Below, one piece after another: positions 10,922 through 23,678 of a stretch of DNA of 64,000 bases. The stretch covers positions 250,396,219 through 250,460,218 of the forward strand of contig NC_057804.1 of the NCBI RefSeq assembly GCF_018294505.1, given 5' to 3'. The position numbers and the translations under genes are program-made. The notes beneath the pieces are model-generated. The model saw nothing but the letters and a program-made list of their open reading frames with translations, was not told where the DNA came from and did not search any database. Positions within the stretch are counted from its first letter, which is position 1, and the number at the start of each line of letters is the position of its first letter. This stretch comes from Triticum aestivum (Eukaryota; Streptophyta; Magnoliopsida; Poales; Poaceae).

Positions 10922-12039
10922 TTCCTAACCATCCCCACGATCTCTTAGTAATCTATCCTCCATCCTACATACGGTGAAAAAAATACTTTCAATTCTTTCG
11001 ATGTATTTATCATCTATTGCTATGTATGTATTTTTGTATCTAAAATGACTCTGATGTGTCACATACTCACATGGCATCTAAGTCATGTATATGCACCGTA
11101 AGTACATAGTTTTAGCCATGTATATGCACCGTAAGTACGTAGTTTTAGTCATGTATATGCACCATATGTACTTAGTTTTTCTTCCTTACATAGTCGAAAT
11201 CGGCTTTGATGATGACATGCTTGTACCGTACAACTTCTGCTCTTCCCTGTATTGGAATCTTACCCACTGTTGTCCATGTCCAAGTATAGAAATGCAGTAT
11301 AGAGGTGATCTTCCCTATCCCTTTTGTTCATGTGCTCTATTGTAGTGAGACAGTGACAAACTCCTCGTAGTCAATCAATCCCAGGTACTTCTCATATCGT
11401 CCTCGCCTAATTCAGACCTAAAACTCTAGGAACAGGTAAAATTAAAAACTGAAAGAAACTTGGTCTGGGATAACAATTTTGTTAGGAAACAATAGCTTCT
11501 AGTGTTGCAGTTTATGATTCCAGTGCTAGAATGCCAATTAGATGCTGAAAAAAATATGTTCGCTTATCGTACCGTAGGCGTTACTTATTCAGAAAAATAT
11601 TGGAGACCTTGTTCAGTCGGGTGGCCGTCGGAGTCGACTCCTCGCATGTGCCTCCTCGACGCTTCATGAAACATTATCAAAGCTATGGATCGATGAGCGC
11701 GCAGCGTTCTTGCACGGACAGAGAAAGATGTGGACAGATAATTCCGTTGATGGAAGTTGGAGCAGATGAGTGCCCGAAGTTCATGCTAAAAATCGTTAGA
11801 CACAAATTTTTGGTTTGACCAGAATTACACAAGCACCAAAAGAGAACAACAATATTTTGATCATCTAACATCCTGAAGTGCATGAGGAGGAGGTAACACA
11901 GGTTCAGAAAAAATAATTATATCACTATACACCGTTGCCAGAATACAAAGATCCTTGACGGGTGTTTCCTTGTAATTCTTCTTGAGCACTCGTGCATAGT
12001 TGGAGGTTGTCTTAGGCGGAGAAGGTGCTCTCAAAAAGA
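10922..12039. other. AT-rich DNA without a recognised gene
   Basis: Element B ends abruptly at about 10921. What follows is AT-rich and low-copy in appearance. It holds a 33-bp tandem repeat at 11084-11180 and several short reading frames that match nothing I know. It runs up to the target duplication of the retroposon at 12056. Confidence 0.55.
11084..11180 (+). repeat. 33-bp tandem repeat, three units
   Basis: Units start at 11084, 11117 and 11150 with CATGTATATGCACC and a TAGTTTTAG-type end; the third is partly diverged. Because 33 is a multiple of three, one frame reads a repeated MYMHRKY. I read this as a consequence of the period, not evidence of a gene. Confidence 0.9.
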
Positions 12040-12055
12040 TCGATGTTCTTTCATT
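12040..12055 (+). repeat. Target-site duplication, left, of the retroposon
   Basis: TCGATGTTCTTTCATT, identical to 13723-13738. A 16-bp duplication is typical of target-primed LINE-type insertion. Confidence 0.92.
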
Positions 12056-13722
12056 TTTTTTATTTTTTTAGAAAAGGAGGATGACCCCCGGCCTCTGCAT
12101 CTGGACGATGCATGCGACCACTTTATTAGTTATTCTCACAAGACCTTACAAAGTCACACAACAGTAAGACTAAAACCACCGTCTAAGCAACAATTGTCGC
12201 TACACCTATCCAAATGATGAAGGGGCACTGATAGCCTGGGCCTAATACCAAACAGACATCGCAGCCAAACCTAAACATCTAAGACCTGAGGTCCCAACCA
12301 GGACGCTTGCCTGGTATGGGGCACCTACCAGTCCAGCGCACTCCTCAACCAGGACGCCTGCCGGGTATGAGGCCGCCGCAGCCATCTGCCACGAGTTCAT
12401 CTTCAGAGCTGTACTGTTGCATCTATCGTGCCAGGTCTCTTTGCCATCGACGCCACCACGACACCAGACAGCGCCGTCCTCCTGTGCGAGTCCATCCTCC
12501 CACATTGAACTCCAAATCTGCACAGCACCACGCCGTCAAGATCCGTTGCCATCAATATGTAGGATGAAGCACCGCTCCACCAAAGAAGCCGTCCGCTGGT
12601 CCCGCGAAACCGAGTGCACCTCCAAGAATGCCGCCCCAAAGGGGTTACGACACATGAATGCTGCCAACATCCGATCAGCTAATCTAGGGTTTCCCCCGGA
12701 GGTATTGAGTAGAGTTGGGAGCTTCACCTCGATGATGCCTTCATGAAGGAAACGATGATAAGGGCATCGTCATCACCGGCTCTGGCCATCAACCGAAAAC
12801 CAGGTATTCACCCGGATCCGTCCCAAGAAATCCACCCAACAACCTGTGCACCGTCTCGACCGCCTTCAAAGCCCCGGATCCAGCCGCCTAGATCCGGCGA
12901 CCAACCGCAGCAACAGTGCCATCGTGGGATCCCTGGCGCACCGGCCACTGCCTGAGTGTGCCACCACTGGAGCCTAGGAGGAGGGCTCCCACCCCGCCTC
13001 GCCAAGACGCAAGAGCCACCGAGAAGGATCCCGCGCGCTCATCACCGTCTCTGATCCGAACCAATCCAAGCAGATCGCCGTCATAGATCCGCCTTGGACA
13101 GGGACTGCACCACGCCATGCCGCCGCTGGAAGCCCTAGCTTCACCATCCGCCACCCTCCAGGGCCGTCGCCCCGGGATCCAGACAGAACCTCGTCGCTGC
13201 CACCAGCCAAGTTCCGCCACCGCCGACCGGCCACTACGACCTCCGCCGCCATGCCGCCGATAGATCTGGGCGAGGATAGCCATCCTCCCTGAGGACACAC
13301 GCCGCAGCCTCTTCTCAGCGTACTCGCACGAGAAGCCACCATGGCCGCGTCCCCACACCTCGCCGGATGCCACGCACGTGCCGCCCCGCCGCCGGCGAAG
13401 GCCGCCGCCACGAGGAGACATGCACGCAGCCGCCACACAGCTCGGCGTCGACCCATCTGCAGCCGCGCCATGGGCCCGCCACCGTCAAGATCGTCGCCGC
13501 CACGCCGCCAGGATCCGCGCGCCCTGGCGCCTTCGCTTGGCCTGGCCGCTCCCGCAGGCCACGAATGCGAGGAAGGGAGAAGGCCCCCGCCGCCAGCCAC
13601 CGCGGGGGGCTTTGCCCCGGCGGCTCTGGCCGACGGCGGCGGGGAAGGGGAGGAGGAGGAGGGCTAGCGGCAAGGGGTGGCGGCGCCGCCCGTGTCACCC
13701 GCGGGAGGAGCGACGCGGGGGC
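12056..13722 (-). mobile_element. 1.67-kb poly(A) retroposon, non-autonomous LINE-like or processed transcript
   Basis: The insert is flanked by perfect 16-bp direct repeats. It begins on the plus strand with a T-rich tract (12056-12071), which is a poly(A) tail on the minus strand. An AATAAA-type signal (CTAATAAAG, minus strand) lies near 12122-12130. The right end, which is the 5' end of the element, is extremely GC rich and starts next to the duplication. It looks full length but has no reverse transcriptase or other known domain, so it was mobilised in trans. The long reading frames in the GC-rich part are overlapping proline/arginine frames on both strands and are not supported as genes. 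It could be a non-autonomous LINE derivative or a retroposed host transcript. Confidence 0.75.
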
Positions 13723-13738
13723 TCGATGTTCTTTCATT
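13723..13738 (+). repeat. Target-site duplication, right, of the retroposon
   Basis: TCGATGTTCTTTCATT, identical to 12040-12055, placed directly against the GC-rich 5' end of the insert. Confidence 0.92.
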
Positions 13739-14930
13739 AGTACAAAAGAAAATAGACACTAAAAATTCCCTTTGTTGGTGTTGCTCTCAAGGCAGAATTG
13801 TGAAGGTAGACTCTACATCAAAGTACCCGAATTGAAGTTGAGTACTGACTTTAGGTCCTGGCGTAAACAAGGAAAACCAGAATAATAAGACGTCTATAAA
13901 TAGAGATAGAGATGTCATATCATCTATACTTCAGAACTAAAACGAAATCCGTGGTAAACACTGCTTTTTTGGTTAGCACAATCTTGATAACAGCTCCCAA
14001 ATCAGACCTTTCTCCTTGGCTTTGCCCGATTACCTTGGTAGTACATAAACGTATGAGAAAGAAAAAGTCACTTGAGAATTCAGATCACCGTGACCTGTGG
14101 GATTCTGCACCATAAAACTGTAATCTCACAGAGACATCACCGAAGCAGCAGCGGCGGGAAAACCCTCGTGCCTCGGCCGCCGCACAGCAACCGACGCCGC
14201 CATCCGCCGATCCAAAACAAAATTGAACTCGCTTGATTGCCAACGGGGCCATATCTGAGCACCCTTCTGTGACCCCGCTAGCCTTCCCTCCGATCTGAGC
14301 ACCCATAGCACCGGCATGGTGTGGTCCGAGTTGAGCAGAGAGAAATGTTTGTCTCTAGTTTGGTTTGCGTGCTTGGAGGCAGAGTTGTCTCCTGTTTTGC
14401 GGCTGCTGCTGATAGTTTGTGTGCTTTGGTGTGAGGAGATGAGACGTAAGAAGAGGTGGAGGAAGGGGGTAAAGTGTGCAACCACGCATGAGAGGAGTAT
14501 GGTGGTGTTGGCTTCGTCGCCGTCAGCCTCGGCGAGGCTCTTCTGTCCCGCGAGATATCATGGCAGCCATGGCGGCCTGTCGTCCTGCTTGCCCTGATTC
14601 GATGGGGATGCACGTACCTGTGGGATCGTCCTCGGCTTATGCCTCATCGTCCGGCGACTCTCGTATTTATGGGATGGGTAAGAAACGGGTTCGACTCGAC
14701 TCGAAGCGAGAGTCCTGATCGTGAGGGACAGGGAGGCACAGGGAGACACGAACGTGAGAGAGAAGCGATGTGGTGGCTTGGCAAAATCGAGTTGGCTCGT
14801 TGTCTTTTTAGGGTAGCTGGCCTTTCATTATTAGGTAAAGAAATATACGTAGGTAAAATAGTACCACCTCATATGTATAGGAAATAATATAGATGAAAAA
14901 AAGCGTAAAATCACAGGAAGAAACATATTG
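13739..14930. other. Low-copy-looking DNA, no gene supported
   Basis: This stretch is partly GC rich (14130-14720), with pyrimidine-rich runs and short overlapping reading frames on both strands. None contains a domain I recognise, and I cannot link any to a neighbour. A promoter or a decayed exon of a host gene is possible but not shown. Confidence 0.4.
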
Positions 14931-15000
14931 TGACGGTGAATCCAAGGAGTCAATCCGTGCTTTATTATTACTAGCAAAAGGGCCCGTGCGTTGCAACGGG
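14931..15000 (+). repeat. Dispersed grass repeat motif, copy 1
   Basis: GTCAATCCGTGCTTTATTA is followed by CTAGCAAAAGGGCCCGTG and CGTTGCAACGGG. The same two blocks recur at 19360-19480, and the first recurs at 26480-26510. They look like ends of a small degenerate transposon family, but no target duplication could be paired. Confidence 0.6.
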
Positions 15001-15074
15001 AAGAAAAAAATCATAATATTCAACGGCCGTGACCACATTTTGCGACATCACCGTGATATACTATCACTCTCAAT

Positions 15075-15655
15075 TTCATGAAATTATGAACAATTTTCAA
15101 AATCATGAACCTTTTTTAAAACTTGTGCATATATTTGAAATCGTGGACATTTTTTAAATTCATGATTTTTTTTCAAATTTTTGAACATTTTTTGAATTCA
15201 TGAACAGTTTATACTATTTGCAAACATTTTTAACAAATGGTGAACATCTTTTTATAGATTTTACTTGAATCGGCGCACATTTCTAGAACCGACGAACATT
15301 TTTGGCCCAATTGGTGGACGATTTTTTTAAATTTACGAACATTTTTTTGATTTAATGAACATTTTTTTAAATGCATGATTATTTTTTGAATCCGCGAACA
15401 TTTTACGAATGAATAAACTATTTTGTAAGTCATGAACAGTTTTTTCATTTGTAGGATATTTTTACATTCATGAACATTTTTTTAGTTGGCAAATTTTTGT
15501 TCAATTTCATGAACATTTTTGAATACACAAACTTTTTAAAGAATCATGAACATTTTTTGATTTCCCAAACATTTGGTTTCAAAAATGTGAACATTTTTTG
15601 AGTAAGAAAATATTTTGTACAAAATCGCGAACATTTTTTGAAGGAAAAATTGCAC
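15075..15655 (+). repeat. Degenerate mini-repeat array, TGAACATTTTTT type
   Basis: About 18-20 units of roughly 25-35 bases each carry a GAACATTTTTT core, often joined by TCATGAAC or GAATTCATG. Units are strongly diverged. The array follows directly after the CGTTGCAACGGG motif at 14985-14998. Confidence 0.8.
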
Positions 15656-18630
15656 AAAAATAATGAGAAGCTAAAAAGTTCATGCGACATGAAATATCAG
15701 TACTAAATGGGGTTGATTGCCTTTTATTAGCTTATTAACTCCAGCGGAATGCATTGCAGAATTCCTTTATTAGAGAACACAAGTAATATAGATTAGAGGG
15801 AGTAGCATAATTTGGACTTAGGCTTTGATCTGTTGACCTTTTACCCTTATTTCCAAGCATAGATCACATCGTATATATGAAGTATATACCAAAATTATAA
15901 TAGACATCTTGGCGAGGAAGAACAACAAAGTTTCATAGATATCGACATAATTCAGGGAGGCTCACATAGGTATATTGGCACATATGTACAACTAAATCCT
16001 CTGTGAAACCTGAGGAGATCAAAGAAATGAACGTGGAGGCTGAACATACAGTCTGCTATATATAATTCATGGATAGAACATTACTACAACATAGCATAAG
16101 TATGCAATGCGGGAGCTAAATCTTCAATTTTACTACACCGCGTGTCTGCATAAACAACCAATTTCTGCTAAAAGTGTTGCTGAGTTAGCATAATGGAATA
16201 TGTAAGCATCAACACCAAGAAGACGAAGTTTTACAGTAATGTAAAGTTCTCTACAATCCTAATTTTAAAGATTATCCAACAAACAACTACAAGAAAATTA
16301 TGGAAGTCACCGGCCACCCTTCAATCACCAATTGTGAACAGGCAAACAATTCTTCAGCTCACATGCATAGGCTTGATCTAGAGGACACATGAACTTTGAT
16401 GGTGAGGAGATCCTAGTACACATGAGTATGTCTGATGATGAGGAGGCAGGTCATGGTGAGCAGAGCATGAACTGCAGGGTGAAGTGCTGCTGCATGGTGT
16501 CCTACATCAGGGCAAGGAGTGAGGAGATTAGCACAGCTCCAATGAATTAGAAAACTGAAAATAGTCATGTACTCAGGTTTAGTCAGTAAGGAAATGGCAA
16601 GTTAAAAGCATACTGTGTCTGATTGTCTTTCAACAATGTTACGGCACTGATCCTTGTATCTTTCTTTAGCAACATTGAAATACTCTTGAACCTTTAGGAA
16701 TTCAGACTTGTGTAAATAAGCAGGCCAATTATAGGAGAAAAACATATAATGAATATGGAACCGGAGAAACAATATATCTAAATCTCATACTAAAACATGG
16801 AAATATGACGTAACTTGCAAAACTTATTTTTTTTCTGATTCTCCCAAAATTAGGAGCGTTAACAACACATACCTGAATAACAGATCGAATAAGGACAACA
16901 GACCATAGAGAAGCAGATGAGAAACAAATTGAATTTACTGGCCTTAATACGTGCATGGAGCTTCTTAAAAATCAGAGTGCCCCAATGCTCCGCTTTCTGG
17001 ATCTCCTACAACAATCAATAGAGACTTTTGCTTCTGTTAGATTGTACTCACTACAACTAACAAGTCTGTTTGGATAACACGAATGGATTACTCAAATGTG
17101 TATACCAAAAGAAGCAGAGCTTATCACCTTGGGATTGACCATGTGTTGTGATCAAATAGATGGCCACCATCGATGAGGGCGAAAAGGATTATCACATTAG
17201 CCAAAGTTTCAAGATTAGAACAAAAAAATTACATTCGTTATTCAAGGCACAAATTATTAGTTTTCGGACTCTCCTTGGATTGAGAACTATATCTGTGGTC
17301 CATAGATCATGTGGATGGAATAAGATAGGCATGACACACAATGAAGTAATTCTCAGTTAAATATTCAAGTAAATTTTAGGTAAAAAGGGACACTTAATCT
17401 TCATATATAAATTAGGAGGAAATAGCATGATGATGTATGCAGAATTACAGTCATACGTTCTCACTTACCAAAATAAGCAATGCAACTCGGAGTCCAGTAA
17501 TCAATCAATGGACGAACTGGGTCAATTTGCATGAAAGCATGATTAAGAATATTAAATCCTCCTAGCTCAGGATCAGAACTAATGGCACCACAAAAGATGA
17601 TTAATTAATTAATCAAACATGGCATCTCCAAAACATCCGGCTTTTGACCACAGCTGTTGCAACTCCATCCGGTAGCCCACACATAGATACTGCATTGCAA
17701 CTACATTACCCCTAATGATTCTAATTAAGGTGGCCACCAACCATCCAGAGATCGAAGTAACACTGCGGCATGTCCAAATCCAAATGACATAAGTAACATT
17801 GCGGCATAAAGAAATCATTACGTCTATGTAAAAAGAATGAGAAAAACACATAAAAAGTTATTGTGGAGTAAATATGACATACAAATATCACACTTCAATT
17901 TGACATTGTCTATGTATTCTCAATTATTACTCAGAGCATTTAAGGAGTCATCACCAAGCATCCCCTGCCAAGACGAGAACATATAGAGAGCATGCAAAAT
18001 AACACAAAGTATGTACTGTACTTTCAGTAATACAAATGCCAGTACCATTGCTTCACCCTGCCACTAAAAGTTACCCCATATGTGACCACTTCCAGCAAGT
18101 AGATGGCTCATATTCAGCTATACATTGGCAAACTAGAGCAAAGCTACAATGACTATGGTTCGCAGGCCAAAAGAAGACTCACCGACAGGATGCCAGAAGT
18201 GGTAGATTATTAAAAATAATAAACATAAGAATAATTAGAGATGCGTATTGAACCCTGCATGTTTAATTCAATCGTGCATCATGTTTTCTGTTAACCCTGC
18301 TACATCCGTTGTCAAAGTTTCAACTTCATTCAGTCATCAGGAAAATAGTTTAAACTCTGAAAGAGGTCAGAAACTACTACCGTTTCCACCAAAACATTAT
18401 GATATGTTAGACATTATATCCCATAACAAAGTGACAAACTGAATAATTTCCCATAAAATGTGAGCCTGAAAACTATCAGAGTAGCAGGGTTGTGGTTTTT
18501 GACATTCAACTCCCCTTAAACATTCTGCGGCTTCTGTATTGCTAACTGTACGTGCTTTGTTTCTACTATATCAGTACTCTTACGTATTCCAAGTATCTCA
18601 TAAAAACATGAATCTGTAGCATATGACATC
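15656..18630. other. AT-rich DNA, no gene seen
   Basis: About 3 kb of AT-rich sequence with only short frames. No domain, RNA gene or paired terminal repeat is recognised. Near 15785-15802 a GATTAGAGGGAGTAG string resembles one end of a Stowaway element, but its partner end was not found. Confidence 0.5.
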
Positions 18631-18639
18631 AACAGCAAA

Positions 18640-19330
18640 TTAAGAGTACAACAAAAATATACCCCACACACAGCAAGCAAGCGGCATCATGCAGAGCAAG
18701 CCGTTCAGATTGGAGGGGCGCATATGGCTGGCTATGTTGTCCTGTTCGTCCAGATTGGACCTGGCACATGCCAGGCAGTGAAGCGGGAGGAAGCATACGG
18801 CGCGAAAAGGGAAGGTCGGGGAGTGGCGCGCAGGTGGAGGAGATGAGCCCCTGGGGTGGGAAGCGACACTGGGGTAGCAGCGATGTTAGCCATGGGAGGC
18901 GGGCGAACTGGTCTGTCGGTTGGTGGAGTGCGCCAGGAAGTTGTGGCCGGTGGCGAAACCGGCGGGTTTGGGGGAACCAACGCCGAGGTCGAAGCAACGG
19001 GGAGGAGTCCCGGCAGCACCGTGGTAGCAGGGGAGGGGGAGCCGGCAACAGCGCGGCGTCGTGTGTCGTCGGCGGTGGAAGGCCGCGGGGTGGGGCACTT
19101 GGGGTAGGGGTAGCGCCCCGGCGGAGTTGGCCGCAAGGAGGGGGTCGGCGGCGCGCGGCAGGGGCCGGCGGCGGCGGCGGCGGGGGTGGAGGAGCGCTGG
19201 AGGTGGAGATGGGATTGGGAGGTTGGGTTGTGGGTTGTGCGGGTACGTTTTTTTCTCTCTCGCTCGTACCGGTTCGGGACTTCTCGTCAGGACTGCGGCT
19301 TGAATATCTAAAAACACAAGGGCTTTTCTG
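18640..19330. other. GC-rich segment with open frames on both strands
   Basis: This 0.7-kb GC-rich island stands in AT-rich surroundings. It encodes a proline-rich frame on the minus strand (18629-19333) and a glycine/arginine-rich frame on the plus strand (18768-19376). Simultaneous open frames are expected from GC bias and a GGC-type run near 19170-19190. No conserved domain is visible. It may be a captured 5' exon or promoter. Confidence 0.45.
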
Positions 19331-19359
19331 CAAAACTGCCGTGACGTACGACCAGAAGC

Positions 19360-19385
19360 ATTCCGTGCTTTATTAGTAGGGAAAG

Positions 19386-19440
<55 letters not shown>

Positions 19441-19485
19441 GGGAAAAACTAGCACAAATGCCCGTGCATTGCAACGGGAGAAAAT
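19360..19485 (+). repeat. ATT microsatellite flanked by dispersed repeat motifs, copy 2
   Basis: CCGTGCTTTATTAGTAGGG is followed by about 18 ATT units (19386-19440), then AAAACTAGCACAAATGCCCG and the CATTGCAACGGG block. The order matches 14931-15000, where no long ATT run is present. Confidence 0.85.
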
Positions 19486-21804
19486 AATTTTTCATGTTCG
19501 TGCGTTTGTGCGTTGCCATGGGAGAATACTCATGTATGTGATGCTATCAAGATTCGTCTTAACTGAAAACTTAATTGTCCATTTGTTAAAGTAACATACA
19601 TGCATAAAGAGATATGGTTAAATGTCCATGCATTTCTATGCAGAAAAAAATTCAATTGATTGTAACTTTATCATTTGCCAATTAAACCTAGGTACCTTAA
19701 CCACCTTTAACTCTCTTGTCACCTAAGTAACCTAAATCTACTTTAGTCACGACCAATGTAGGAGAAAAGTCTCTGATTAAAAAAAATATAAATCAAACAT
19801 ATATAGTTTAGGAAGAGGGTATGTATTCCCGTCATTGACCATCTAAATTTGTTCATAGCCTCTTAGATATTTTTGGAAACATCGTACATCAGTATCACGC
19901 TTAGCAATCTCAAGCGTGGTATTGGCTGAATCTCAATGCAAAAATTCAAAACATGCATCCTATCTACTGCTTCTCAGCTTCAGTAAACAACAGAGCATTG
20001 TTTTCATAGTTGGAAATTAAATCGGGTGAAATTAGCAATGCAATGTACAACAGACAAACCAAAATCTGAGTTTATCTATACACTACAATCCATTGTGATC
20101 TATATGCTGGAGTTACCTAAACAAATACTATTGATAAGAGTAGGTCTGACAAACAAACAAAACTACCATAGCATCGCACGTCTTCACATGCACATAAAAT
20201 TGCAGCTTAGAAAAGCTTATGCTGGTTTTACCCTTATTTTCCTTTTCTTTTGAGGTGATTTTTTTTCGTGAGTTCACTAGAAGCCCGTCAGGCCGAAGGC
20301 ACGCACGAAGAAACAGACCTGCTCCTGGACCACTCCCCCTTCTTCGATTCCTTCCTCCTCCCATGGCGCTCTCTCGCCCCTTCTCTCTCTGTAGAGCCAA
20401 CTAATCAAGCAAAGCCTCCCCGCTTGGCCTCTCTTTCTTTCGGCAATCAAATTCACATCTATTCCCAAAACAGCTCCTTCCTTGATTTTCCAGAAAACTT
20501 AAGAACATATATAAATTGACGAATAATGATGAAAAAGGGCGAGGTGGGACTATATAATTTGTTAGCAAACGTGTTTGTAACGCAAGAAAAGGTTCGCACA
20601 CTTGGCTATAGCGTTGTGGGCACGAAGGAGAGGCTAGCGGTTCAATAAACAAAAGTTGACTAACATAACATGTATACACCTACACTACATGTAAATAGGG
20701 TCTTATATATGAACTGAGGTTGATGGATAGATAAAAAGTATCACGAACATTGCCGAGTAAGTAGCACTGGATCAGATCGCTGGAGAGTAATATTACTATA
20801 GACTGTATGAAGACTACATGTATTTTCAGCTGAGCAACTAACAACCTCACGCTATTTGCCGAATAGAAGTCATCAAGATACCCATGTTAAACCACATGGA
20901 TATTGCTCGATCAAAGCCACACAAACAGCTTGAGCCTTTGGGCATCAAAGTCTTTACATTTTCCTTGAAAGAGTAATAGACTAAATATCCTACCTGGAGA
21001 GGAAGATAGCTTGAAAATGTGCAGACCATCTCAGTGGTAGCTGGTTGGTCACGTTGTTCAACATGTACTACTCAAAATTGCATCCGGTTGCTGCCATTCT
21101 TGTTTGAAATAACATAAGCACTACACCTTTTTTTTCCTGACTAATTAAAGCAGCTACAGAAAGAAATATGTTGTGCAAACTCTATGAGCCAATTGTGCAT
21201 TTAGGCGGAAGTTTCATTAGGGAGTTGAGATTCCAATGGATGTACTACCAAGTGCCAAATTCTTGAAGCACTGCGATTTTTCTAGCAAACTGAACTAAGC
21301 ATAACTTGATAGCATGGCAATTTGATCAGCAACTACTAAGAAAAATGATTAAAAAATGGGGCCACAAGTGTACTGATGAGTATGCCCTGATTTTCCCATC
21401 TGCCTTTTTCTTTCACACCAAGCGATTCTGCTCCAGGAAGTATCCCAAATCATCTCAAAATAGAAATCCCAAATCCCTGGAGCGGACATAGTCCCCCGTG
21501 GATCCATCTTGAGGACTAATCGTCCAGAGCTCTCCTCGCTCCAGCGTTCGGATTCTCAAGCGGCGCTCGCGTACGCCATATCGTCAGATGGAAGTGGGAC
21601 GGGAGATGCCACATAAGGCAGCGGAGAGCTCGACGGCCGGCCACCGATAGGCGAATGGCAGATGGCGGAAGGATGAATGGCGGCAGTCTTGTGGTGGAGC
21701 GTGATTTCCAGGTGCTCGGGTAGTCAGCACCCATTGATCGGGGTCGCGACCAACCCATCGATCCTTCTCGATCCAGCCTCGTCCCCGATCCTCCATTTGG
21801 GTCG
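19486..21804. other. AT-rich to mixed DNA, no gene supported
   Basis: No domain or RNA gene is recognised. A pyrimidine-rich, GC-richer patch lies at 20290-20410, and a GC-richer patch at 21490-21800 runs up to the solo LTR and continues on its other side at 25682. The LTR therefore inserted into that patch. Confidence 0.45.
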
Positions 21805-21809
21805 ATCGA
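21805..21809 (+). repeat. Target-site duplication of solo LTR, left
   Basis: ATCGA, matching 25677-25681. Five bases is the usual size for LTR-retrotransposon integration. Confidence 0.88.
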
Positions 21810-22108
21810 TGTGACGCCCCCGATTCAATCGTACACTAATCATGCACGCAAATGTGTACGATCAAGATCAGGGACTCACGGGAAGATATCACAACACAAC
21901 TCTACAAATAAAATAAGTCATACAAGCATCATAATACAAGCCAGGGGCCTCGAGGGCTCGAATACAAGTGCTCGATCATAGACGAGTCAGCGGAAGCAAC
22001 AATATCTGAGTACAGACATAAGTTAAACAAGTTTGCCTTAAGAAGGCTAGCACAAACTGGGATACAGATCGAAAGAGGCGCAGGCCTCCTGCCTGGGATC
22101 CTCCTAAA

Positions 22109-23678
22109 CTACTCCAGGTCGTCGTCAGCGGGCTGCACATAGTAGTAGGCACCTCCGGTGTAGTAGGGGTCGTCGTCGACGGTGGCGTCTGGCTTCTGGA
22201 CTCCAGCATCTGGTTGCGACAACCAGAAAGAAAGGAAAGGGGAAAAAGGGGGAAGAAAGCAACCGTGAGTACTCATCCAAAGTACTCGCAAGCAAGGAAC
22301 TACACTACATATGCATGGGTATATGTGTAAGGAGGCCATATCAGTGGACTGAACTGCAGAATGCCAGAATAAGAGGGGGATAGCTAGTCTTATCGAAGAC
22401 TACGCTTCTGGCAGCCTCCGTCTTGCAGCATGTAGAAGAGAGTAGATTGAAGCCCTCCAAGTAGCATCTCTAAGTAGCGTCTCCAAGTAGCATCTCCAGT
22501 AGCATCTCCACATAGCATCACATAGCATAATCCTACCCGGCGATCCTCTCCTCGTCGCCCTGCGGAAAAGCGATCACCGGGTTGTCTGTGGAACTTGGAA
22601 GGGTGTGTTTTATTAAGTATCCGGTTCTAGTTGTCATAAGGTCAAGGTACAACTCCAAGTCGTCCTGTTACCGAAGATCACGGCTATTCGAATAGATTAA
22701 CTTCCCTGCAGGGGTGCACCACATAGCCCAACACGCTCGATCCCATTTGGCCGGACACACTTTCCTGGGTCATGCCCGGCCTCGGAAGATCAACACGTCG
22801 CAGCCCCACCTAGGCTCAACAGAGAGGCCAGCACGCCGGTCTAAACCTAAGCGCGCAGGGGTCTGGGCCCATCGCCCTGAGCACACCTGCACGTTGCGTA
22901 CGCGGCCGGTGAGCAGACCTAGCAACCTCCATTACAAAGGAAGTTGCGTTAACGCAGTCCAACCCGGCGCGCGCCGCTCCGTCGCTGACGTCTGAAGTGC
23001 TTCGGCTGATACCACGACGTCGGGATACCCATAACTACTCCCACGTAGATGGTTAGTGCGTATAGGCTCGTAGCCAGACTCAGATCAAATACCAAGATCT
23101 CGTTAAGCGTGTTAAGTATCCGCGAAAGCCGAACAGGGCCAGGCCCACCTGTCTCCTAGGTGGTCTCAACCTGCCCTATCGCTCCGCCACAAAGTAACAG
23201 TCGAGGGCCGTCGGGAACCCAGGCCCACCTCTACCGGGATGGAGCCACCTGTCCTTTCAGCCCCCTCGTCAGAATCACCTGCGGGTACTCAATGAGCTGA
23301 CCCGACTTTAGTCACCATCTGTATAGTATGTATGTATGTATAGTATATACCCGTGATCACCTCCCAAGTGATCACGGCCCGATAGTATAGCAAGGCAGAC
23401 TGACAAGAATGTAGGGCCAATGATGATAAACTAGCATCCTATACTAAGCATTTAGGATTGCAGGTAAGGTATCATCAGGTGTAGCAACAATGTCAGGCTA
23501 TGCATCAGAATAGGATTAATGAAAGCAGTAACAAGCTACACTACTCTAATGCAAGCAGTATAGAGTAGAATAGGCGATATCTGGTGATCAAAGGGGGGGG
23601 GCTTGCCTGGTTGCTCAGACAAGGAGGGGTCGTCGGTGACGTAGTCGTACTCGGTGGCATCAGCGTCGGTCTCGTAGT
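22109..23678 (-). CDS. Putative two-exon acidic reading frame inside the solo LTR
   Basis: Exon A (23678-23607) follows a pyrimidine tract and TAG, and encodes YETDADATEYDYVTDD. It ends CAACCAG before GCAAGC, a GC-type splice donor. Exon B (22209-22109) follows a pyrimidine tract and CAACCAG, and encodes VQKPDATVDDDPYY and GGAYYYVQPADD before TAG. The two join in phase. The LTR at 30157-33867 has the same exons with sizes differing by 3 bases each (75 versus 72 and 98 versus 101), as coding sequence would. Any upstream exon and start codon are not identified. The product would be small, acidic and tyrosine rich with no known domain. Splicing is inferred from sequence only. Confidence 0.35.
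23351..23377 (-). repeat. Palindrome in solo LTR
   Basis: CCGTGATCAC and GTGATCACGG are separated by 7 bases. The same stem is present at 32380-32406 and 49197-49223. Confidence 0.85.

Noticed and set aside
11085..11345. Small protein with MYMHRKY repeats
   Set aside because: The repeat arises from a 33-bp tandem DNA repeat. The frame has no other support.
12888..13762. Several overlapping long frames in the retroposon
   Set aside because: All are proline/arginine/glycine rich and arise from GC bias in the 5' part. None has a domain, and some run through the target duplication.
15785..15802. Stowaway-type MITE
   Set aside because: One end-like string (GATTAGAGGGAGTAG) is seen, but no matching opposite terminus or TA duplication was found nearby.
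18629..19376. Proline-rich minus-strand frame and glycine-rich plus-strand frame
   Set aside because: They mirror each other over a GC-rich patch with a simple GGC run. No start context or homologous domain supports either.
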